A stretch of 18,099 bases of DNA, from contig JAKPOE010000043.1 of assembly GCA_029548025.1 (NCBI GenBank), forward strand, positions 1-18,099. Reading direction: 5' to 3'. A program made the position numbers and the translations under genes. Positions 7,788-16,182 of the stretch are shown here, piece after piece; position 1 is the first letter of the stretch; each line of letters opens with the position of its first letter. The notes under the pieces are model-generated. The model did no database searches and had not been told where the DNA came from. It saw only the letters and a program-made list of their open reading frames with translations. The DNA is from Spirochaetota bacterium. GTDB lineage: Bacteria; Spirochaetota; UBA4802; UB4802.

Positions 7788-8156
7788 ATGGATGATCAAG
7801 AAAAGCTGCCTGAGAGAATATTAGTAGCCGATGAGGTTGCATCAATATTGACCGGCGATAATATTGTTAAAGCGCTTGCCAATTGTAAAGTAGATACTCC
7901 TGAGAAAGAACATGCCATTGAATTTGTAAAAGCCCATTATAATTTTATTCAGGAGATAGTGCAGAATGATATACAAAGAAAAATAATACGTTCGGATTTT
8001 GAGATAAAGGATTTAGTGGCACACGTTAATGCACTCATGCAGAGTAAAGATGAATATTTGTTTACCATGATAGTGATGCATTCTCCAAAACACTACCAGC
8101 AGATCCAAAAATCATTGTTGCAGGAAATAAATAAAAAAGAAAAAGAGAAATCATGA
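7788..8156 (+). CDS. Hypothetical soluble protein, 122 aa
   Basis: No family is recognised. The protein is charged, without signal peptide or membrane segment, and is predicted to be mostly helical with a Lys/Glu-rich C-terminus (INKKEKEKS). GGGAG (7777-7781) lies 6 nt before the ATG, and a good promoter lies just upstream, which supports a real, separately transcribed gene. The convergent GH57 gene ends 70 bp downstream; no convincing terminator hairpin is visible in that gap. Function unknown. Confidence 0.75.
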   Translation: MDDQEKLPERILVADEVASILTGDNIVKALANCKVDTPEKEHAIEFVKAHYNFIQEIVQNDIQRKIIRSDFEIKDLVAHVNALMQSKDEYLFTMIVMHSPKHYQQIQKSLLQEINKKEKEKS

Positions 8157-8226
8157 TAAGTACTTTACTCATTGATTTTCCTGAAGTGTGAAATAAAAAT
8201 ATCCATAATCACATTGCGATTCAATT

Positions 8227-10284
8227 TCATTGTACAGTAAGTTCACAATCTAAATGGAGTGAGTTATTTGTTTCAAAGCAAAGAACCATGCAGCTCCCCT
8301 GATAATTTTTCTCAAATCCTGAGTCAGATTGTGAAACAGTGTAAACAGGGTAGCGCACAAGTATAAACGGTTTGCTTGTTTGCAATGAAAATGATACATC
8401 ACGAGTTGTATCAACCATAGTAACCTGAGTTATGCCGCTGGAAGTACCCATACTGTCAAGATAGGCATTTTCTGCTGCTACACCTTCTATAGCATAGTAA
8501 CATTCTTTCGAATGGGGGACAAGCATATTTATAGTAAACTCTAATCCGAACCATCCATTATAGCCTTCTATGTCATAGTGTACTGTTAAAATAGGTTTAG
8601 TTGCATGAATTGAAAAAGTTTTGCTTATTGCTGGTAATACATCCGATGAGCTATCGCACTGGATAGTAGTATCATTCATGGTACATGAAAATGGATGCAA
8701 CGAGCAGTCAATGTAATCTATTCTGTTAAACATAAGGTCATCAGGTTGGGGCAAGCTGGTAAATAATAAATCCTTACAGGAATATCTTCGAGAACTATCG
8801 TACACAAGATACTTCTGCAATCCTTTTTCTTTTACTGTAACCATCTCATGAATAGATTGTACATTGGTGGCATTTTTGTCATCATCCTTAATATTGTGTA
8901 ATATGCTATGGTATGCTTCTTTACGGCGCGCTATCGTATCAAAAACATTGGTGCGTTTTTTACGATTGGTAAATTCGGAAATAGTAGCACCAAAAGCTGG
9001 ATTGACAATAATGCTACATGTTTGATTGCGTAAAAAAATCTGTTCGTGCCCCTCATTTCTAAAATCACCTTGTATTATTTCTGGCGTGTTTAGTTTTTTT
9101 TCCGCACAGATCATATCCTCACATACAGCAATATGTTTGTAAAGCGCACTCCGCAAATGCGTAAGATAGATACCTCCAAAAAGCCCATGCCAGTAAGCAC
9201 AGTTGCACTGTGCCCGGTACAGTTCTGTTTTTGCCTGTGACATATCTTTACCGGTTTTTATTTCAATAGCATTGATTTCACGAGATAAATAGAGGGTGCG
9301 CTTGTTGATTGCATTGGACTCGGGGTATTTGTTTAAAAAATTATTCCATACACCGCCCTTCAAAAAAGGATAAAACTCGGCTTCTCTTCCTGCATTTTTT
9401 ATCTCATTGTGCAATTGCACAAGCTGCTCACCACTATCCGCAGGCAACGCCCATTCGGACATTTCATAGTAGCTGCCCTGAGTAAGATAAACCCTGTCAA
9501 TGGGCGGATTGTACTGTATATATTCTCCGGGATGAATGAGTGATATAAAATCCTCTTTTAAAATAGCTTCGATAAAGTTTTGCAGCCATTTTTCTTCAAA
9601 TACCCATTGGAATGTTTGTGGCCAAACACCAAATTTTTCACCATCATCGCCGTAAACAAAAGCGCAGTGCCCATATTTATCACACTGACGCTTGAAATAG
9701 TCAATAGTTTCATGGGGAAGTTTAAAAGGTATGGAATATCGCAAAAATTTATCAATAGGAAAAACGTATAGTGGTTTTAGCAGACGTTCGGTGATATAAT
9801 AGCCGTATAATCCGCTTTCCGGGATTCCAGCATAGCGGAAATGGATATCATCAAGCAGTGTATATTTAAGTTTATAGTCGTAGACCAGACTGGGTATTTC
9901 GGGGTCCCAAACCCGCTCGGCTGTCCAGAAACCAGCAGGTTCAACACCAAAACGCTTTTTACAAAAACTTTGCATAAGCGATAGTTGTCCATGAATATCA
10001 TTGTCACTAATAATTGAAAATATAGGTTCATAAAATCCACCGCCTATTACTTCCACCTGACCACGCTCAACCATTAACGCTAATGTATCACAATATGATG
10101 CATCATGATCTTCTATCCATTCTAAAAGAGGACCGGAGTTGTGAATTGCAAATTTAAACTCAGGATATTTGTACAAAATATCAAGTGTCTTCCGGTAACA
10201 GTCATTGTATGCCCACTGGAATACATGATCAAAATTGCCAACTGGCTGATGGTTATGGAGACAGAAGATAAAATTACAGCTCAT
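8227..10284 (-). CDS. Glycoside hydrolase family 57, 4-alpha-glucanotransferase/alpha-amylase type
   Basis: 685 aa, no signal peptide, so probably cytoplasmic. The five GH57 regions are visible: HNHQPVGNFD (10-19), GGGFYEP (81-87), TAERVWDPE (121-129), YGDDGEKFGVWP (211-222) and YYEMSEWALP (272-281). E123 and D214 match the nucleophile and acid/base of the Thermococcus litoralis 4-alpha-glucanotransferase in motif context and number. The rest fits the accessory DUF1925 and beta-sandwich DUF1926 regions typical of this subfamily (about 310-395 and 405-685). Expected activity is cutting or transfer of alpha-1,4-glucan segments. It is the last gene after glgC, so glycogen turnover or remodelling is the likely role; hydrolase versus transferase cannot be decided from sequence. 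Confidence 0.92.
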   Translation of the reverse strand: MSCNFIFCLHNHQPVGNFDHVFQWAYNDCYRKTLDILYKYPEFKFAIHNSGPLLEWIEDHDASYCDTLALMVERGQVEVIGGGFYEPIFSIISDNDIHGQLSLMQSFCKKRFGVEPAGFWTAERVWDPEIPSLVYDYKLKYTLLDDIHFRYAGIPESGLYGYYITERLLKPLYVFPIDKFLRYSIPFKLPHETIDYFKRQCDKYGHCAFVYGDDGEKFGVWPQTFQWVFEEKWLQNFIEAILKEDFISLIHPGEYIQYNPPIDRVYLTQGSYYEMSEWALPADSGEQLVQLHNEIKNAGREAEFYPFLKGGVWNNFLNKYPESNAINKRTLYLSREINAIEIKTGKDMSQAKTELYRAQCNCAYWHGLFGGIYLTHLRSALYKHIAVCEDMICAEKKLNTPEIIQGDFRNEGHEQIFLRNQTCSIIVNPAFGATISEFTNRKKRTNVFDTIARRKEAYHSILHNIKDDDKNATNVQSIHEMVTVKEKGLQKYLVYDSSRRYSCKDLLFTSLPQPDDLMFNRIDYIDCSLHPFSCTMNDTTIQCDSSSDVLPAISKTFSIHATKPILTVHYDIEGYNGWFGLEFTINMLVPHSKECYYAIEGVAAENAYLDSMGTSSGITQVTMVDTTRDVSFSLQTSKPFILVRYPVYTVSQSDSGFEKNYQGSCMVLCFETNNSLHLDCELTVQ

Positions 10285-10289
10285 ACCTA

Positions 10290-10294
10290 CCTCC
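10290..10294 (-). promoter_or_regulatory. Ribosome binding site fixing the GH57 start
   Basis: GGAGG on the minus strand lies 5 nt before the ATG at 10284-10282. An in-frame TTG at 10299 lies upstream of the site and has no site of its own, so it is rejected as a start. Confidence 0.8.
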
Positions 10295-10336
10295 GTCAAT
10301 AGAGATGTACTGTATCATTCTGAAGAAGTATTAGCA

Positions 10337-10399
10337 ATAGTAAATCCCTCATACATGGTATTGTGCATCAATGTATCGCAATGGGATGGGATTTACTAT
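10337..10399 (-). repeat. Long stem-loop inverted repeat between glgC and the GH57 gene
   Basis: A 12-bp perfect inverted repeat (10337-10348, ATAGTAAATCCC, pairing with 10388-10399, GGGATTTACTAT) encloses 39 nt. That loop contains a second pairing, ATACAT (10351-10356) with ATGTAT (10371-10376). The repeat begins 5 bp after the glgC stop codon and fills most of the 119-bp gap before the GH57 start. No U-run follows on either strand, so it is not a classical terminator. A folded mRNA element affecting relative expression or stability of the two cistrons is inference. Confidence 0.6.
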
Positions 10400-10403
10400 A
10401 AAT

Positions 10404-11624
10404 TTATTGAACATATGATTTAGGTATGATGACAATCCCTTCAGGTGAAACCATAAAATGTTTTTTATCTTCTTCAAGATCAAATCCTATCTGCATATGT
10501 TCTGGGATATGATTATCTTTATCGATAATTGCATTTTGAATTTTTGCATACCGGCCTATAGTTGACCCATGCATAATAATACTTCCACGTACTTCAGAAA
10601 AGCTGTTAACCTTTACACCAGGTGATATAATTGATTGCTCAACATAGCCTCCGCTTATGATAGAGCCATTTGCAATGAGGGAATTAATGGCAATCCCGCG
10701 TCTCCCTTCTTCATTGTGAATAAATTTAGCTGGAGGCCACTGTTCCATATAAGTCCTTATGGGCCATTCCTTATCGTAAAGGTTCAGTATCGGGCTTATG
10801 GATATGATATCTCTATGAGCCTCATAATATGAAGCAATAGTTCCTATATCACGCCAGTATGCACGCTCACCTTCATTAGCAACATAATTGTATGCAAAAA
10901 CATTTTCGGTTTCATAGATTTTAGGAATAATATCCTTGCCAAAATCTTTAGAGCTATCTGATTTATGATCATCAGAAACATATCGTACTAATTTATCGGT
11001 GGTAAAAATATAAATGCCCATTGATACAAATGCAGCATTTTCTGTTCCTGGAACCGGTTTTGGATATTGAGGTTTTTCTTCAAAGCCAACTACTTTTAAG
11101 TTACTATCGGTTTCAAGAACACCAAAACGATGTGCTTCATTAATTGGCATTTCGCAGGCAGCAATTGTCATATCGGCATTTTTTTCAATATGGTATTTAA
11201 GCATTTTTTGGTAATCCATTTTATAAATATGATCACCTGATAGTATGATAACGTATGTAGGTTTTTCATGCTGGATAATATATATGTTTTGAAAGATTGC
11301 ATCAGCAGTACCCATATACCAGTTTTCATCAAATCGTTGTTGTGGTGGAACAACATCAATGAAATTTCCTGATTCTCGGAAATAAAGATTCCATGCTGTC
11401 TTTATATGCCTGTCCAGAGAAAGCGATTTATACTGGGTAAGAACAATAATACGGGTTAAATTTGAATTAAGACAGTTACTTAATGAGAAATCTATAATCC
11501 TATATATCCCCGCAAAATGTACTGATGGCTTTGATCTATCTTTTGTCAAGGGATAAAGCCGTTCACCCTGCCCGCCTGCAAGTATAAAAACAAGTGTACT
11601 TTTTAATACGTTCTGCAGATCCAT
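10404..11624 (-). CDS. glgC: Glucose-1-phosphate adenylyltransferase (ADP-glucose pyrophosphorylase)
   Basis: 406 aa, normal GlgC length. It makes ADP-glucose from ATP and glucose-1-phosphate, the committed step of bacterial glycogen synthesis. The nucleotidyltransferase domain has AGGQGERLYPLT (16-27) with RSKPSVHF (30-37), RIIDFSLSNCLNS (42-54), GTADA (105-109), SGDHIYKMDY (129-138; D131 is the metal-binding Asp) and FEEKP (181-185; K184 is the glucose-1-phosphate lysine). YWRDIGTI (256-263) precedes a left-handed beta-helix C-terminal domain (about 310-370). K32 corresponds to E. coli K39, linked to fructose-1,6-bisphosphate activation. The ATG overlaps the receiver stop codon by one base (TAATG) with only a weak ribosome site, so translation is probably coupled to that gene. 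Confidence 0.95.
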   Translation of the reverse strand: MDLQNVLKSTLVFILAGGQGERLYPLTKDRSKPSVHFAGIYRIIDFSLSNCLNSNLTRIIVLTQYKSLSLDRHIKTAWNLYFRESGNFIDVVPPQQRFDENWYMGTADAIFQNIYIIQHEKPTYVIILSGDHIYKMDYQKMLKYHIEKNADMTIAACEMPINEAHRFGVLETDSNLKVVGFEEKPQYPKPVPGTENAAFVSMGIYIFTTDKLVRYVSDDHKSDSSKDFGKDIIPKIYETENVFAYNYVANEGERAYWRDIGTIASYYEAHRDIISISPILNLYDKEWPIRTYMEQWPPAKFIHNEEGRRGIAINSLIANGSIISGGYVEQSIISPGVKVNSFSEVRGSIIMHGSTIGRYAKIQNAIIDKDNHIPEHMQIGFDLEEDKKHFMVSPEGIVIIPKSYVQ

Positions 11625-11983
11625 TAGCTTCGTGTTGATACCAATTCTTTTATCTTATCTTTCAGTTCTTTTAAATTTGATGACTTGGTAATATATGCAT
11701 CAGCGGTCCATGTCATAAAGTTACTTTTATAATTGGAATAGGCGGTATAGATGATGATAGGTACTTTTTTATCGCGTGATAAGATTTTACCCAGTGCTTC
11801 TATGCCATCCATCTCGGGCATTCGTATATCAAGTATCACACAATCATATTTATTTGCCTTAACCTTATCAACGGCTTCCTTGCCATTGGTAGCTTGATCT
11901 ACTTCATATCCCTCTTCTTGAAGTTCCATTGCATATAATTCCCTCTGATGCTGTTCATCTTCTACAATAAGAATTTTTTTCAT
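11624..11983 (-). CDS. Stand-alone response regulator receiver protein
   Basis: 119 aa, a single receiver domain with no output domain (Spo0F/CheY size). The acidic pocket E8-D9, phosphoacceptor D52 (VILDIRMPEMDG), T80 and K100 are all present, so it should accept a phosphoryl group. GGAGG lies 5 nt before the ATG. The PAS-GAF histidine kinase gene ends 92 bp upstream in the same direction and is the obvious phosphodonor. The stop overlaps the glgC start, so the regulator and the glycogen enzyme are made from coupled cistrons. With no DNA-binding domain it must act by protein contact or phosphorelay; GlgC or another enzyme as target is inference. Confidence 0.93.
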   Translation of the reverse strand: MKKILIVEDEQHQRELYAMELQEEGYEVDQATNGKEAVDKVKANKYDCVILDIRMPEMDGIEALGKILSRDKKVPIIIYTAYSNYKSNFMTWTADAYITKSSNLKELKDKIKELVSTRS

Positions 11984-12075
11984 AACAACCTCCCAATTAT
12001 ACTTTTCTAATAATCAATGTATAGTGACTACAAAAAAAATCAAAGACATTTTTTTTAAAAGTAAAAAAATAATAT

Positions 12076-14118
12076 TTACGGTAATGGTATCGAAATGGTA
12101 AAAACAGCTCCACGTTCTTTATTTATAACTTTGATATCACCATTATGGTCGGATATAATTTTTTTAACTATTGCAAGCCCTAAACCAACGCCTGTTGTTT
12201 TTGTGGTATAAAATGGCTCAAAAATTCTGTATATATCTTCTTCTACAATTCCTGACCCCGTATCGCTTACTTCCATATAAACCTTTTTATCGTCAGAATA
12301 TGTTTTTACCTCAACTATCCCATACGGTGGAGTTGCATCCAGAGCATTCTGTAACAGATTAAGCATAACCTGTTTCATCTGATTAAAATCAGATTTAATA
12401 AGCGGTACCTCTTGCAATTGTAGCGATAGTTCTACACGCCTTTCCTGAAAAAGATTTGATAGTAATGATGCAGTATCATCAATGATTTCGTTTATATTGT
12501 TAAAGCGCAGCAAAAAAGGTGATGGTCGGGTAAAGTCCATAACATTAGCAAGGATCTTTTCCAGACGTTCGGTTTCGGTCATTATAATTTGAGCTGCTTT
12601 TTTTATTTTTTGTATATCTATCTGCTGTGCATTAGCAGTTTGTAATATTCTTCGGGAATATCCCCCAACGGTTACCAGTGGATTCCTGATCTCATGCGCA
12701 ATATGAGAAGCTATACGCCCTATTGCTGCTAATTTTTCAGATTCAACAATTGCTTCCTGCCGATGTCTGATTTTTTCCATTTCCTTTTTTAATAATTCCA
12801 GGTTGTTATAGGTTTCAATTGAAAGTGCAGCCTGATAAGCAAATACTGTTAATAAATCAACACTATCCTGGGTTATTGGCATTTGATTAAATTTATTATC
12901 TGCAATTAATATACCAATAATTTTATTAAGTGCTATAAGAGGTACGATAACAAACTCGTTAACATCAATAAAATTTTTAATTTCATCATTGACTCGTTGA
13001 TCGTGTAAAGCATCAGTGATATGAATTGTTTCACCTGATTGAAGTGTTTGAGTAAAAATAGTATCTTCGTTTAAATCAAAAGAGGTACTTTCAACCTTTT
13101 CTTTCAGTAATCTACCATGGACATCATCTCCATTTATTCCACGACTTAAAATTTCTTTTCCTTTCAGAGGATTTAAACTACTCCATATAGAAAAAGCTTC
13201 GTCAAGGGTATCAGGCCCAACTGACATCCTGCCATATAAAATATTGTTTTTATCATCCCGCAAAAAGAGCATTGCACGGTTAAATCCTAATCCTGTGCCG
13301 GATGTTACCGCAGTCAAAATAGTACGCAAAATATGGTCAAGAGCATCATCTTTCTGAATTGTTTCAGACAACCGTGTAATCAGTGATATCTGGTAGTCGC
13401 GCTTTGTTTTGCTGGTGACATCATCCATAACCATTATAATTTGCGGTTCATTGTTGGAAATCATAAAGGATAATTTAATATCAGCGATGATACTAATACG
13501 GTTATGTGATATGAGATGAGCTTTTTCTAAAATTATTGATTCATGTGTCGATTTAATTTCTTCAATTGCCTGCAATACCGTACCTGTTAAAAAATAAAAA
13601 ATATCTGATAAATTTTTTCCATTTACTTCAGAAGGGGATAGTTGAAATTTATTTAAAAATAACTCGTTAGTAAAAATTATTTTATTGTTAAAGTCAAGTG
13701 CCATGATATAAGCGTTCATCGAAAACATCATATTGTTATAGAGCTCGCGAAATTTATCGATCTCGTTTTTTTGCGATTTGATTATATTATCAAGATGGCG
13801 AGAGGCAATGAGTAATTCACCATACATTTTTGAAAGTAAATCGTTACCTTTAATTTCATTTGAAGGTTGGACAAAAATACCTTTTTTAAAATTATCAACA
13901 ACTGATAATATCTTTCTAATATTATTAGTAAAAAAAACTTTATGGATGAGCCTGAAGATAATCAATAATGTTATCAAAGTTGCAGAAAGAATACAAGAAA
14001 GAACAATCATGATAGTGTTTGTTTTCTGTAAATAGAGCATTATTGTAATACTAATGCTTGTTATAATAGTAAGGATCAAAATGACAGAAGCAAAAAGTTG
14101 TAGTTTTCTTTCATTCAT
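12076..14118 (-). CDS. PAS-GAF sensor histidine kinase, membrane-anchored
   Basis: 680 aa. Two membrane helices at about 9-30 and 36-56 are joined by a very short loop, so no periplasmic sensor domain exists. A linker/coiled-coil region (about 60-125), a PAS-like domain (about 126-235) and a GAF domain (about 255-435) follow, so the signal is probably cytoplasmic or membrane-borne. A coiled coil (438-462) leads to HisKA with the phosphoacceptor H475 in HEIRNP. The ATPase domain has the N box (N587, N591), DTGSGI (619-624), EPFYTTK (634-640) and GVGLGLAI (643-650). All catalytic motifs are intact. The gene starts 21 bp after the preceding unknown gene with no convincing ribosome site, suggesting coupling. 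The stand-alone receiver lies next downstream and is the likely partner. Confidence 0.93.
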   Translation of the reverse strand: MNERKLQLFASVILILTIITSISITIMLYLQKTNTIMIVLSCILSATLITLLIIFRLIHKVFFTNNIRKILSVVDNFKKGIFVQPSNEIKGNDLLSKMYGELLIASRHLDNIIKSQKNEIDKFRELYNNMMFSMNAYIMALDFNNKIIFTNELFLNKFQLSPSEVNGKNLSDIFYFLTGTVLQAIEEIKSTHESIILEKAHLISHNRISIIADIKLSFMISNNEPQIIMVMDDVTSKTKRDYQISLITRLSETIQKDDALDHILRTILTAVTSGTGLGFNRAMLFLRDDKNNILYGRMSVGPDTLDEAFSIWSSLNPLKGKEILSRGINGDDVHGRLLKEKVESTSFDLNEDTIFTQTLQSGETIHITDALHDQRVNDEIKNFIDVNEFVIVPLIALNKIIGILIADNKFNQMPITQDSVDLLTVFAYQAALSIETYNNLELLKKEMEKIRHRQEAIVESEKLAAIGRIASHIAHEIRNPLVTVGGYSRRILQTANAQQIDIQKIKKAAQIIMTETERLEKILANVMDFTRPSPFLLRFNNINEIIDDTASLLSNLFQERRVELSLQLQEVPLIKSDFNQMKQVMLNLLQNALDATPPYGIVEVKTYSDDKKVYMEVSDTGSGIVEEDIYRIFEPFYTTKTTGVGLGLAIVKKIISDHNGDIKVINKERGAVFTISIPLP

Positions 14119-14139
14119 GCACTATATCACAGCCTATCA

Positions 14140-14814
14140 TTACTTTGGAATCTCTTCCATGAAGTATGGTTTTGTATATTCATTGATAATCTTTGTCAAT
14201 AGCCGGTGCCACACCTTCATGGTATTGTCAAAATGAAATAGTATTGCTCCTTTTAAAAAGGATTTTGGTTTTAAACCATCATGGGTTATGTCGAGCAATC
14301 TGATATAAGGGTCAAATTTTTTTATTTCATTATACATTGAGACTTCCTGGACAACGTTTTTTACCGGAATATAACCAACAACAACTAACTTTGGCGAAAG
14401 ACCCTTTTCAAACAATTTAAAAAGCTCATGAAAATTTGGCACTACATCAATAAAAGGTTTGTATATACCACCTCCGATGTTACCGATTGTTTCGATAAGT
14501 TGCATAGAAAAATCCTTGCCTGCCATTGATTCCGAATAGGTAACTATTGCTATTCCTTCATCAGAGCTGAATATTTTAAAATCGGTATCAGGTTTAAAAT
14601 TTCGCTGTAGCAATTTAATAACGGATATATTAATATCATGAGCTTTTTCAACAATTATATTGCCATATATATCTTTTAAATCCTCGCGTGAAACCACAAA
14701 TCTTCTTCGTTTGGAATACTGATTCATTAATCGGAAAGCTTTAACCAGCTCTTCCAGTTCAGTAAGATTTGCGACACCAACACGTAATATATTAATCTGC
14801 TTTTTTTCTTCCAT
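14140..14814 (-). CDS. Hypothetical protein, 224 aa, first gene of the kinase-glycogen cluster
   Basis: No family is recognised. It appears soluble and mixed alpha/beta: a Lys/Arg-rich patch at 34-38 (SKRRR), then hydrophobic strands such as KLVVVGYIPV (142-151), and a glycine-rich GNIGGG (111-116). It precedes the histidine kinase by 21 bp on the same strand, so it could be a sensory or accessory partner (inference from position). The ATG at 14814 has no recognisable Shine-Dalgarno; candidate -10 sequences lie only about 20 bp upstream, so a very short leader or leaderless mRNA is possible. The next in-frame Met (residue 30) has no better site. Confidence 0.75.
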   Translation of the reverse strand: MEEKKQINILRVGVANLTELEELVKAFRLMNQYSKRRRFVVSREDLKDIYGNIIVEKAHDINISVIKLLQRNFKPDTDFKIFSSDEGIAIVTYSESMAGKDFSMQLIETIGNIGGGIYKPFIDVVPNFHELFKLFEKGLSPKLVVVGYIPVKNVVQEVSMYNEIKKFDPYIRLLDITHDGLKPKSFLKGAILFHFDNTMKVWHRLLTKIINEYTKPYFMEEIPK

Positions 14815-14823
14815 GAATATCTA

Positions 14824-14840
14824 TACTATATACTATAGTA
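14824..14840. repeat. 17-bp AT-rich palindrome before the kinase cluster
   Basis: Perfect 7-bp arms TACTATA and TATAGTA flank a 3-nt centre. The heptamer TATACTA is also tandemly repeated at 14822-14835. The right end is TACTATAGTA, the same 10-mer that holds the -10 box at 6356-6365, so TATAGT (14837-14832, minus strand) may be a -10 box here. It has only a loose -35 (TTGTAT, 19-nt spacer). Confidence 0.4.
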
Positions 14841-15021
14841 AATTTTTTCAATGAAAATACAACAATAAATATTGAAAATATATATATGAAACATATAATA
14901 ATATAGCACTCATTATCAAATTCATACAGCGCAATTATTTTTAATAATAGTGCTCCAATAAAATTTTGAATAACACTTTGTTCAGGATTTACCAATACAT
15001 GCAACATTTATTTATCATTCT

Positions 15022-15040
15022 ATGTTTATCATATAAACAT
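15022..15040. repeat. 19-bp operator-like palindrome upstream of rdgB
   Basis: Perfect 8-bp arms ATGTTTAT and ATAAACAT flank a CAT centre. It ends 16 bp before the rdgB start codon and contains a possible -10 (TATAAA, 15032-15037) without a clear -35. The geometry suits a dimeric regulator; no regulator gene is adjacent. Confidence 0.45.
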
Positions 15041-15056
15041 TAAGTGAAGGGGATCC

Positions 15057-15662
15057 ATGGATGTTGTTGTTGCTACAAGAAACAATGGAAAAATGAAAGA
15101 AATTGTTGCTTTTGATATTCCTTCGGTTATTTTTACTTCACTTGATGCATATCCTGAAATTGGAGAAATTGAAGAAACAGGGGCAACATTTGCCGAAAAT
15201 GCACTAATAAAAGCCCGCTATGTTTGTGCTGTTAGTGGTTTGCCAGCACTTGCTGATGATTCAGGGCTTGTGATTGATGCATTGCATGGTGAGCCAGGCG
15301 TATATTCTGCCCGGTATGGCAATTGTGCAACGGATGATGATCGTTGCAGGCTTGTACTTTCAAAGATGATCGATGTTCCGTGGGATAAGCGGACAGCCCG
15401 TTTTATCTGTGTGATGGCACTGGTATTCCCTGATGGCAAAGAATATATCGAAGAGGGTATATGCCATGGCTTTATTGCTACACAGCCTGCTGGTGGTAAC
15501 GGGTTTGGTTATGATCCAATATTTTATCTCCCTGATTTTGATAAAACAATGGCGCAACTTCCTCTGTCAGTAAAAAATACTATAAGCCATAGAGCAAAAG
15601 CATTGCAAAAGGTAAAAAATCTATTACAGTTGATAGTGAGGCAGGAATCCAGTGAGCAGTAA
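15057..15662 (+). CDS. rdgB: dITP/XTP pyrophosphatase (HAM1/RdgB family)
   Basis: 201 aa, normal for the family, which hydrolyses non-canonical purine nucleoside triphosphates (dITP, XTP) to monophosphates and so keeps damaged bases out of DNA and RNA. Signatures: ATRNNGK at 6-12, ADDSGL at 66-71 with the catalytic D68, GEPGVYSARY at 78-87, GNGFGYDPIF at 147-156 and ISHRAKAL at 176-183. AAGGGG just upstream supports the ATG at 15057. It overlaps the next gene by 11 bp and forms an operon with it and endonuclease III, so two genome-quality functions are co-expressed. A palindrome lies in the leader or promoter region. Confidence 0.95.
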   Translation: MDVVVATRNNGKMKEIVAFDIPSVIFTSLDAYPEIGEIEETGATFAENALIKARYVCAVSGLPALADDSGLVIDALHGEPGVYSARYGNCATDDDRCRLVLSKMIDVPWDKRTARFICVMALVFPDGKEYIEEGICHGFIATQPAGGNGFGYDPIFYLPDFDKTMAQLPLSVKNTISHRAKALQKVKNLLQLIVRQESSEQ

Positions 15663-16182
15663 AACCTTAACAATTTTTTGCGCTAGTTTGGTATTGATAC
15701 ATTTACAGTGTACTACAACAAAGAATGTAAAACACAAACACCACTGGCGTTTTAATGATCCGTATATCAATCAAACAATAATAAGTGGCTGGGAACACAT
15801 CAATAAACGGCATTATGAGTGGGCTATGCTGGATTTTACTCGTCTAATACAAAAAAACTATATTGATTACGATATCCTGTTTGGTGCTGGACTGGCTTGC
15901 TATTATATGAATGATACTGTCAAAGCAATAGATTATTGTACAGGAGCTATCGAACAAAACCCACAGCACTTTGAGGCATATTTTTGCAGGGCACAATGTT
16001 ACCTGGCTTTGAACAACAAAAAAAAAGCACTGGATGATCTGCATACCGTTGCGGCAATGGAATTAAACCAGCCATTTATTTGTGGGTATTACATTGATAA
16101 TGATGATTTAGCGGATGATATAGCATTACAGGAAAGAAAAAAAGAGGCACAAAATATAATTGTGGCGATAGTTCATGATTGA
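15652..16182 (+). CDS. Small TPR protein, probable lipoprotein
   Basis: 176 aa, beginning at GTG with AGGA 5 nt upstream, inside the end of rdgB. A hydrophobic N-terminus (5-18) ends in LIHLQC, with C20 as candidate lipid site; the lipobox is relaxed (Q at -1), which is tolerated in spirochaetes but weakens the call. Two tetratricopeptide-like repeats follow at about 73-106 and 107-140 (alanine, glycine and aromatic positions fit), with possibly a degenerate earlier one at about 40-72. TPRs mediate protein-protein contacts; the partner is unknown. It overlaps endonuclease III by 8 bp, so it is translated as part of the DNA-repair operon, although a functional link is not evident. Confidence 0.75.
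   Translation: MSSKTLTIFCASLVLIHLQCTTTKNVKHKHHWRFNDPYINQTIISGWEHINKRHYEWAMLDFTRLIQKNYIDYDILFGAGLACYYMNDTVKAIDYCTGAIEQNPQHFEAYFCRAQCYLALNNKKKALDDLHTVAAMELNQPFICGYYIDNDDLADDIALQERKKEAQNIIVAIVHD

Noticed and set aside
8157..8226. Terminator between the convergent 122-aa gene and GH57 gene
   Set aside because: Only 4-bp pairings were found, with no T-run.
10285..10299. TTG at 10299 as the GH57 start
   Set aside because: The Shine-Dalgarno lies downstream of it and directly before the ATG at 10284; GH57 proteins normally start a few residues before the HQP motif.
11996..12001. TATAAT (minus strand) as promoter of the receiver gene
   Set aside because: It would place the transcript start inside the ribosome binding site, and no -35 lies at the right distance.
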